DNA of 5,708 nt from Myxococcales bacterium (GTDB taxonomy: Bacteria; Myxococcota; Polyangia; Fen-1088), in contig PMCR01000450.1 of assembly GCA_003155465.1 (NCBI GenBank), forward strand, positions 1 to 5,708. Direction: 5' to 3'. Under the pieces are notes generated by a model, which was not told where the DNA came from, did not search any database, and was given only the letters and a program-made list of their open reading frames with translations. Of this stretch, positions 1-5,708 are shown one piece after another. Within the stretch, counting starts at the first letter, position 1. Every line of letters begins with the position of its first letter. A program made the translations under genes and the position numbers.

Positions 1-311
1 GTCGAGGTGCCGATGAAGGTGTGGATGCGCGGCCGTTCGGCGGGCTTGACTGCTTTGGCGCAGATGAGGATGTCCTTTTCCACGGCGCGCGCCAAGCCGC
101 AGATGACCGGGCCCTTGACCTCGCGGGCGATGGTTTCGACCGATTCGAAGTCGCCCGGCGAGGAGATGGGGAAGCCGGCTTCGATGACATCCACCTGCAA
201 GGTGGCTAGCTGCCGCGCGATGCGAATCTTCTGCTGAACCGAAAGGCTGGCCGGCAAGGCTTGCTCGCCGTCGCGCAGGGTGGTGTCGAAGATGACGACT
301 CTGTCTTTCAT
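1..311 (-). CDS. leuA: 2-isopropylmalate synthase, N-terminal part (cut by left window edge)
   Basis: LeuA condenses acetyl-CoA with 2-oxoisovalerate to give 2-isopropylmalate, the first committed step of leucine biosynthesis in the cytoplasm. The visible 103 codons begin [30 protein letters not shown] (residues 8-17) is the HMGL/DRE-TIM metallolyase signature, with R13, D14 and E16 in the catalytic and metal-binding region. [13 protein letters not shown] (46-58) and RIHTFIGTS (95-103) also align closely, without gaps, to E. coli LeuA as I remember it. The regulatory C-terminal domain lies outside the window. I chose the ATG at 311 because it matches the family's usual N-terminus and has GGAG 11 bases upstream (complement of 323-326). 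The frame stays open to another ATG at 359, which would add 16 residues but has no visible ribosome site. The 75-base gap from the mutH stop holds no clear terminator or leucine-codon leader peptide, so read-through from mutH is possible. Confidence 0.95.
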   Translation of the reverse strand, partial: MKDRVVIFDTTLRDGEQALPASLSVQQKIRIARQLATLQVDVIEAGFPISSPGDFESVETIAREVKGPVICGLARAVEKDILICAKAVKPAERPRIHTFIGTS

Positions 312-322
312 GATGGCTTGCA

Positions 323-326
323 CTCC
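323..326 (-). promoter_or_regulatory. Ribosome binding site deciding the leuA start
   Basis: GGAG on the minus strand ends 11 bases before the ATG at 311. The spacing is slightly long, but the in-frame alternative ATG at 359 has no comparable site, which favours the shorter LeuA start. Confidence 0.5.
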
Positions 327-386
327 GCCGGGGGCTTTCAATCCGGCGAGGCCAATCATACGTCTGTCGGCCCGGCCAGGCGAGCG

Positions 387-1055
387 TCATTCAGTCGTGG
401 CGCGCAGGATGCCCGCCACGAAGGCGGGCCGCAGATAGAAGCCACATTTTCCGATCTCGGTGGGTTCGCCGGTAGGGCCAAAGGCCCGGCGCAGGTCGGC
501 GGCATTGCGACCCTTGGGCCGCACCTGCAAGACCTGACCCTGGTGGCCGGTGATCGCGGCGCCCCGACCGCGCCGGAAGTGCGCGCGCACGAACAGCTCG
601 AAATCCGCGCGCAGCAAGGCTTGCTCGTCGGGAGAAGGCGTCCACAGCCTGACCGCCACCACCCGGCGATCGCCAACCGAGCCCTGAGGGTCGGGAACCT
701 CCAGCCCAACCCACAGCACCTGGCTCAGCTTCTTGCGCAGGTAGCTGGTTTCCCAGGATTCGCCGGCGATCACGATGGGATCGATCTGGCACACTGCGGT
801 TGACTCGCGCGGGACCAGGGCATGGTCTACCGGCACGGTCTTGAGCTCAATGCCCAGCGTCGGGAAGTCCTGACCGCGGCCGGAGCCATCGCCCGCGCCC
901 AACTCGCGCTCGATGATTTGTCCTGACCAGCCCTTGGTCCGCACGCGGCCCGCGGGCACAGGCAAGCCCAAGCCATCAGCCAACTCGGCCAGGGTCACGC
1001 CCACCAGGGCACGTGCGTGCGCAAGCAGGCGCTCCCGCTCAGCGATCAGGACCAT
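387..1055 (-). CDS. mutH: DNA mismatch repair endonuclease MutH
   Basis: MutH nicks the unmethylated strand at hemimethylated GATC sites after activation by MutS and MutL, directing repair to the new strand. From the ATG at 1055 the protein is 222 residues; E. coli MutH has 229. The alignment to E. coli MutH is near collinear. The catalytic set is present, in this numbering: E49 (E. coli E56), D63 (D70), E70 (E77), K72 (K79) in QDFPTLGIELKTVP, and K109 (K116) in WETSYLRKKLSQVLW. This is the D-X6-E-X-K nuclease core. Near the C-terminus, LQVRPKGRNA matches E. coli LQIRPKAANA, and GFYLRPAF matches GFYLKKNF. The frame is open upstream to a TTG at 1097 (14 more residues) and a GTG at 1064; I prefer the ATG, which has a weak GGTGA upstream and fits the family start. 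It lies downstream of an exported-TPR gene across a palindromic repeat, and leuA follows after 75 bases. A Sau3AI-type restriction enzyme is less likely, because length and full collinearity fit MutH itself. Confidence 0.93.
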   Translation of the reverse strand: MVLIAERERLLAHARALVGVTLAELADGLGLPVPAGRVRTKGWSGQIIERELGAGDGSGRGQDFPTLGIELKTVPVDHALVPRESTAVCQIDPIVIAGESWETSYLRKKLSQVLWVGLEVPDPQGSVGDRRVVAVRLWTPSPDEQALLRADFELFVRAHFRRGRGAAITGHQGQVLQVRPKGRNAADLRRAFGPTGEPTEIGKCGFYLRPAFVAGILRATTE

Positions 1056-1106
1056 TTTTTTCACCAACCAACGCGCATCGCCGGGACGGCCGATCAAAGT
1101 TGGCTA

Positions 1107-1228
1107 TTTCACCACAGAGCCCACAGAGGTTACAAAGCCTGACCGGAGAGGAAAGGGTTGGATTCTGGGCATCCGGACCCTTCTTCCCATCCGATCTCTG
1201 TGTGCTCGGTGCTCTCTGTTGTGGAGAA
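1107..1228. repeat. Nested palindromic intergenic repeat (REP/MITE-like) with CCACAGAG-type arms
   Basis: The left arm (1107-1129) carries two tandem 9-base units, CCACAGAGC and CCACAGAGG. The right arm (1196-1228), read on the opposite strand, carries degenerate units of the same period: AACAGAG, CACCGAG and CACAGAG. The arms are therefore an imperfect inverted pair, about 65 bases apart, enclosing a second hairpin at 1150-1187. The element nearly fills the gap between the TPR gene stop (1234) and the mutH start, and ends about 5 bases from that stop. I recall similar CACAGAG-rich intergenic repeats in other environmental bacterial genomes, but could not search. It may act as a transcript-end structure, a REP element mobilised by a RAYT transposase, or a MITE. 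No transposase gene or clear target-site duplication is visible. Confidence 0.65.
1150..1187. other. Strong inner hairpin of the intergenic repeat
   Basis: GGAAAGGGTTGGAT (1150-1163) pairs with the segment 1171-1187 around a 7-base loop (1164-1170). The paired blocks are GGAT/ATCC, AGGGT/ACCCT and GGAA/TTCC: 13 base pairs with a small internal loop (T1159 opposite GG) and a two-base bulge (1182-1183). No T-run follows on either strand, so it is not a canonical intrinsic terminator, although it could stabilise the 3' end of the minus-strand TPR transcript. Confidence 0.6.
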
Positions 1229-1233
1229 GCTAG

Positions 1234-2121
1234 CTAGAAGCGCCCGCGCGCGCTCACGCTTGCGCCACCGGGAACCCAGCCCAGGCTCACCGAGCTGTCG
1301 GCCGAGCTGTCACCGCTGGACCAGATGCGATAGAGGAGCCAGCCATCGACAGCCGCAGCCACGCCCGCGATTCCGAACATGGCGTACGACGTGTACGCGT
1401 ACGTCTTGGCGCTATTCCAGGCGTCATTGGACTTGTTGTAGTCTGCTGTGCTGTTGGCGGTGCTCATTTCACTGCGCGCGAGAATGTTCATGATGATGCC
1501 TGTAGTCAGGGCCGCGACGCCCACTCCTCCGACTATCCACTCGACCAGGTGGTGGGAGCCGAGACCCTCACTGGCTGGTTGGGTCACGTGCGGCGGCGGC
1601 TCGATGGGGAACGGTTTCTCGGGCTTTTCGTTGGGTGATGCCCCAGGCACTTCGGGATTCTCTCCGCCTGGCGCAGGCTCCGTGGGCGATGGCTCCCCGC
1701 CGGCGATGGTTTCTTTGACTTCCTTGATCTTGGCTTGCAGGTCCTTGATCCTGACCTGCACCTCTTCCCTGTCCGCAGCGTCAGCCTTCAAGGTCAGATA
1801 GGCTTTGTACGACTTCAAGGCCAGCTCGAGATCGCCGGAACGCTCCGCGACCCGCCCGAGATTGTACGCCGTGAAGGCATGGGCCACCATCTTCATGGAG
1901 CAGGCATAGGCACGCACCGCCTCGACGTCGTTGCTGGCGTTCTCCGCCGCCTCGGCCCGTGCAAACCATTCCTTGGCGAGCGCTCGTCGCTCTTCGGTCC
2001 GATCCGGCGAGTTGGTCGGGCACTCGGCCGCGCGGACAGCCGAGGCGCCAAGAACCGTCAGGCCGCACACGAGGAGGGACAGCCAAGACAGGAGGGAACG
2101 AGAAACGCGCGAATGTTTCAT
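1234..2121 (-). CDS. Exported TPR protein with Pro-rich linker and two C-terminal hydrophobic segments
   Basis: Family not recognised by name. From the ATG at 2121 it has 295 residues. Residues 1-31 look like a signal peptide: basic KHSRVSR, a hydrophobic core LLSWLSLLVCGLTVLG, then a likely cleavage after ASAVRA. Residues about 47-112 form one or two TPR-like helical hairpins; the best match is AYNLGRVAERSGDLELALKS followed by YKAYL (86-109). A charged helix (114-138) may be a short coiled coil. A Pro/Glu/Gly-rich linker (143-185) follows, then two hydrophobic segments, LVEWIVGGVGVAALTTGII (about 192-210) and MFGIAGVAAAVDGWLLYRIW (about 248-267), and a Ser/Gly-rich tail ending RGRF. The likely arrangement is a periplasmic TPR region tethered to the inner membrane, perhaps for protein interaction in envelope work. 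A TTG four codons upstream is possible; neither start has a good ribosome site. A TATAAT box lies about 100 bases upstream. Confidence 0.85.
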   Translation of the reverse strand: MKHSRVSRSLLSWLSLLVCGLTVLGASAVRAAECPTNSPDRTEERRALAKEWFARAEAAENASNDVEAVRAYACSMKMVAHAFTAYNLGRVAERSGDLELALKSYKAYLTLKADAADREEVQVRIKDLQAKIKEVKETIAGGEPSPTEPAPGGENPEVPGASPNEKPEKPFPIEPPPHVTQPASEGLGSHHLVEWIVGGVGVAALTTGIIMNILARSEMSTANSTADYNKSNDAWNSAKTYAYTSYAMFGIAGVAAAVDGWLLYRIWSSGDSSADSSVSLGWVPGGASVSARGRF

Positions 2122-2221
2122 GGCTTTGACCAAGGCTCAGAATGGATTGGAGCGACTTTCTTCGAGATCCTTCTTGATGTTTCTCTTGGAAAGGGTGCGC
2201 TTGGATGGGGCACCAGCAGCC

Positions 2222-2227
2222 ATTATA
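2222..2227 (-). promoter_or_regulatory. Putative -10 box of the TPR gene promoter
   Basis: The minus strand reads TATAAT exactly, rare in such GC-rich sequence, with a predicted start near 2215 and a leader of about 94 bases. At 17-18 bases upstream there is no good TTGACA-like -35 element (TACGGG or ATACGG), consistent with an activator-dependent promoter. A CRP/FNR-type palindrome lies upstream. Confidence 0.4.
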
Positions 2228-2282
2228 CCCGAATCTGGCGCACACCCGTATCTTGGGATTCCGGCTGGTCAGCGTCGCCGCG

Positions 2283-2298
2283 TGTGACCCGTGTCACG
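2283..2298. promoter_or_regulatory. CRP/FNR-family-like operator
   Basis: The 16 bases TGTGACCCGTGTCACG match the CRP half-site pattern TGTGA-N6-TCACA at nine of ten fixed positions. The centre (2290.5) lies about 75 bases upstream of the transcription start predicted from the TATAAT box, within the range used by class I CRP-type activators. The core GTGAC-CCGT-GTCAC could also simply be a small hairpin. Confidence 0.35.
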
Positions 2299-2302
2299 GA
2301 TT

Positions 2303-2321
2303 GATGCCGGATTGCGGCATC
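2303..2321. other. Small perfect hairpin downstream of the lipoprotein gene
   Basis: GATGCCG (2303-2309) and CGGCATC (2315-2321) form a perfect 7-base-pair stem with a 5-base loop, beginning about 25 bases after the lipoprotein stop codon in its direction of transcription. No U-run follows on the minus strand, so termination is only a possibility. The rest of the 2122-2345 gap shows no gene. Confidence 0.4.
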
Positions 2322-2345
2322 GCATGTCAAGAAAAGCCGCGCCCG

Positions 2346-4211
2346 TCATCTGCTGGGGGCGGACTCTCGCTCCCCTGTCCACGAGCCGTAGACGTTCATG
2401 GTTCCGGTGCGGCTCTTGAATGTGCCTGACCAGAGGCCCGGTCCTACCAAGGCGGACGACGAAGCGGCCTCGCTGGTGCTGCTGCCCAGCGCGTCCGCAT
2501 AGCCGTCGCCATCACGATCGACAAGCGGGGCTGAGCCGGACAAAAAGAAGTCGAGATCCTGCCCGTCCAGCGCAGCGAAGCTTGCGTCCAGCCGATGGCT
2601 GAGAGCTTCGAGGCCATCCAGGCAGGCCGCGCCTATGCAGCCAGACGCCTGCCCCACTTCGGCACACAGGAGCGAATCCAAGGCATCACAGCCCTTCAGA
2701 GTTGTCCCATTCTCGTTGCGCGTCGCCAGGTTCGCCAGGCCCTCGATGAAGGCACTCACGTCCGCCACGCCCAAACGGGGTGCGAGGCTGGATGCGGCGA
2801 AAGTGAAACGAGCAGCCGATCCCAACTGCAGCGTGAAACTGTGAGGGTTGATCACAAGTTGACCAGCCCACGACATGCCAGACACGAACGCGGCTTCCGG
2901 CGCAGGGGGCGCCAAGGCCGTCATGGCTATCAACGAATGGATGGCTGCGTTCGGGAGATCGAGGGCGGTCAAACGATGATCGATGTTGAGCGCACCTGGG
3001 GGGCCGGTTGCGGTCACGGTGAGTGTAGATTCGATCGTGAGACTGGTCAAAGCGTTGCCGAGCTCAAGGGGCAGTTTCCTTAGGCGCAAGGCATCCAGGG
3101 CGGTGGTCGGGAACATGGCGTAGACTCTTGCGTCCAGGCTGGGTCTTCCCGAGCCATCGCGCTGATTCGCACAGGCTCCAGAGCCGCCGGTTGCATCTCT
3201 GCGGGCAAGCAAGGCCGCGCCGAGCAGACCCTCGCCTCCGGGGACCGGCTGGCAGTCAAGCGGATCATCCGCGCTGGTGCCACTGAGCGCGTCGATGGTG
3301 CAGTCGAGCCACAACCGCGCCGGGTCGCAGGCCTCGTTGGACAGGTCATTCCATGTGGCCTGGGCGGACACGCTTCCTGGCAGTGGCGCCGCGAATGAAA
3401 ACTGGGACTCGGCGCGGAAGCTGCCCACGGGCGAAGGGTAGATTCGCGCGAGGGGCAGCAGGACGCGCATCGGCTGCTCGGGGGAGAGACTGGCGCCGAG
3501 CAGGTCGGAACATCCTTCGGCCACCACTCCGTCTTGGGCGTCGACGGCCAAACCCAGTACCGCGTGGACGCCGCTGGTGACCACGCTGGCGAAGGTTGTC
3601 GGTGGGTCGTCGAGATGCAGGGTTCGCACCTGCCGCATGGGAGGGGCGGGATGGTCCAGCGACACGCTCGCGCACGACGTGCCGTCGTAGAAGTAGATTC
3701 TCGTCGCGGTGACGGGGTTGTCGATGGGCGGTTGGTCAGGAAACACGGGCAGGATCTCGACACTGGCGAGCGCACCGGTCGTTACAAAGACCAGAGTTTC
3801 CGCATGGGCATCCCCCCCCGCCGAGGCTTGCACCTTGAAACTCAGCGGCTTCTGTTCGCTTGCCCCCCTGCCGGCAATGACCTGCAGCGTGACCAAGCCA
3901 TCGCCGTCAGTGAGGGCGGTGGGGAACGAAAGCTTCGCTTCCCCGGAACCGGGAGTGTCCGCATCGTCCAGGAGGGAGAAATGGATGACCGCGCCCGGCA
4001 CTGCTTCCCGCTGTGGCCCGCGCAAGCGGAAAACCAGCTGCCGGCTCCCAAACGGAGGGATAGCCACCGTGTCCGAGCTGGCCTCCATGGAGTCCGGCCT
4101 TATGGTTGCCGCGTCCGGCAAGGGAAAGGCAGCGGGCTCTGAGCAGGCCGCGAGCACGGCGACAATCAGCGCCCAGCGCCCGCGAGCAGAAAGGCATGGG
4201 AAATTGCCCAT
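2346..4211 (-). CDS. Large Cys-rich lipoprotein with N-terminal Ig-like (Big_1-type) domain
   Basis: Family not recognised by name. The 621-residue protein opens with a lipoprotein signal: basic residues R10 and R12, a hydrophobic stretch WALIVAVL (13-20) and the lipobox LAAC with lipidated Cys23, so it should be anchored in the outer membrane or cell surface. Residues about 45-147 look like a bacterial Ig-like domain of the Big_1 kind: VFRLRGPQREAVPGAVIHFS, then TALTDGDGLVTLQVIAGRG, then FVTTGAL, the usual 'value, new-information, ends in VT-G' layout. The middle (150-500) is Pro/Ser/Ala/Leu-rich and predicted mostly beta. After the lipobox there are ten cysteines (180, 234, 295, 304, 320, 347, 508, 516, 525, 530), an even number suggesting disulfides in an exported protein. 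DRDGDGYAD (565-573) is a calcium-binding-type loop as in thrombospondin type-3 or dockerin-like repeats. The C-terminus (588-614) is a Gly/aromatic beta-rich piece. The ATG at 4211 gives the proper signal peptide; its ribosome site is weak. The coding strand carries a G8 run at codons 131-134. Confidence 0.9.
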   Translation of the reverse strand: MGNFPCLSARGRWALIVAVLAACSEPAAFPLPDAATIRPDSMEASSDTVAIPPFGSRQLVFRLRGPQREAVPGAVIHFSLLDDADTPGSGEAKLSFPTALTDGDGLVTLQVIAGRGASEQKPLSFKVQASAGGDAHAETLVFVTTGALASVEILPVFPDQPPIDNPVTATRIYFYDGTSCASVSLDHPAPPMRQVRTLHLDDPPTTFASVVTSGVHAVLGLAVDAQDGVVAEGCSDLLGASLSPEQPMRVLLPLARIYPSPVGSFRAESQFSFAAPLPGSVSAQATWNDLSNEACDPARLWLDCTIDALSGTSADDPLDCQPVPGGEGLLGAALLARRDATGGSGACANQRDGSGRPSLDARVYAMFPTTALDALRLRKLPLELGNALTSLTIESTLTVTATGPPGALNIDHRLTALDLPNAAIHSLIAMTALAPPAPEAAFVSGMSWAGQLVINPHSFTLQLGSAARFTFAASSLAPRLGVADVSAFIEGLANLATRNENGTTLKGCDALDSLLCAEVGQASGCIGAACLDGLEALSHRLDASFAALDGQDLDFFLSGSAPLVDRDGDGYADALGSSTSEAASSSALVGPGLWSGTFKSRTGTMNVYGSWTGERESAPSR

Positions 4212-4293
4212 CGGTGGCGACCCAAGAAGCAGGCTAGCACAAGTTGGCGTCGTTGATCTTACCCGCCAAGGCGAGTAGACCGGGGCGACAAGA
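4212..4293. promoter_or_regulatory. Divergent intergenic region between the lipoprotein gene and dnaE
   Basis: These 82 bases must hold the signals for both divergent genes unless transcripts start elsewhere. I see no convincing -35/-10 pair on either strand. The only structure is a 6-base inverted repeat, TTGGCG (4244-4249) and CGCCAA (4264-4269), separated by 14 bases, which could be an operator or chance. A GGGG at 4282-4285, 8 bases before the dnaE ATG, may serve as its ribosome site. Confidence 0.35.

Positions 4294-5708
<1,415 letters not shown>

Noticed and set aside
312..386. Possible leucine attenuator or T-box leader before leuA
   Set aside because: No Leu-codon-rich leader peptide, no terminator hairpin with a T-run, and the gap is too short for a T-box.
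261..803. 180-codon plus-strand frame over leuA and mutH
   Set aside because: It overlaps antisense to conserved mutH and the leuA start; composition is that of a shadow frame and no family is recognisable.
1383..1403. GTACGCGTAC palindrome with flanking ACGT repeats
   Set aside because: Inside the TPR coding frame, where it encodes Tyr/Ala/Thr-rich sequence; no sign of a regulatory role.
1735..2304. 189-codon plus-strand frame over the TPR gene and its promoter
   Set aside because: Antisense shadow of the TPR gene extending into the promoter region, with no recognisable motif.
2325..2330. Minus-strand TTGACA as a -35 promoter box
   Set aside because: With 16-18 base spacing the downstream hexamers are GGCATC, GCATCA and CATCAA, poor -10 boxes that lie in the small hairpin.
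3080..3775. 231-codon minus-strand frame inside the lipoprotein gene
   Set aside because: Same strand but another frame; the Ser/Arg/Pro-rich product is a frame-shift shadow, whereas the lipoprotein frame has a signal peptide, lipobox and Ig-like pattern.
3534..4278. Plus-strand frames of 189-202 codons opposite the lipoprotein start
   Set aside because: Antisense to the lipoprotein gene, with no ribosome site or recognisable domain.

Overview
This is a high-GC window of ordinary chromosomal gene content, probably from a Myxococcota-type (delta-proteobacterial) genome or a similar environmental Gram-negative. That placement is inferred from the strong GC bias at third codon positions, from exported proteins of the 'signal peptide, TPR, Pro-rich linker, two membrane segments' type, and from a large Cys-rich lipoprotein with an Ig-like domain. 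No rRNA or clade-specific marker is present to confirm it.

Layout, left to right. On the minus strand, reading from about 4.2 kb down to 1: a 621-residue lipoprotein (2346-4211); an exported TPR protein with two C-terminal hydrophobic segments (1234-2121); a MutH-family mismatch-repair nicking endonuclease (387-1055); and the first 103 codons of leuA, 2-isopropylmalate synthase, which runs off the left edge (1-311). On the plus strand, diverging from the lipoprotein gene across an 82-base gap, is dnaE, the replicative DNA polymerase III alpha subunit (4294 to the right edge, 471 codons visible). The long reading frames antisense to these genes are shadows.

Non-coding content. The gap between mutH and the TPR gene (1056-1233) holds a nested palindromic element: outer inverted arms built from degenerate 9-base CCACAGAG-type units, enclosing a strong hairpin. 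The gap between the TPR gene and the lipoprotein gene (2122-2345) holds a perfect TATAAT box, a CRP/FNR-type palindrome about 75 bases upstream of the predicted transcription start, and a small perfect hairpin just after the lipoprotein stop codon.

How the genes relate. dnaE and mutH both act in replication fidelity: DnaE copies the chromosome and keeps all nine metal-binding residues of its PHP domain, while MutH makes the strand-discriminating nick in methyl-directed mismatch repair. They are on opposite strands with two envelope-protein genes between them, so the proximity may be accidental. leuA follows mutH by 75 bases and may share its transcript. I do not see a clearly new multi-gene system. 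The points most worth checking are MutH outside its usual gammaproteobacterial setting, the palindromic repeat, the intact PHP site, and an 8-base homopolymer in the lipoprotein gene.
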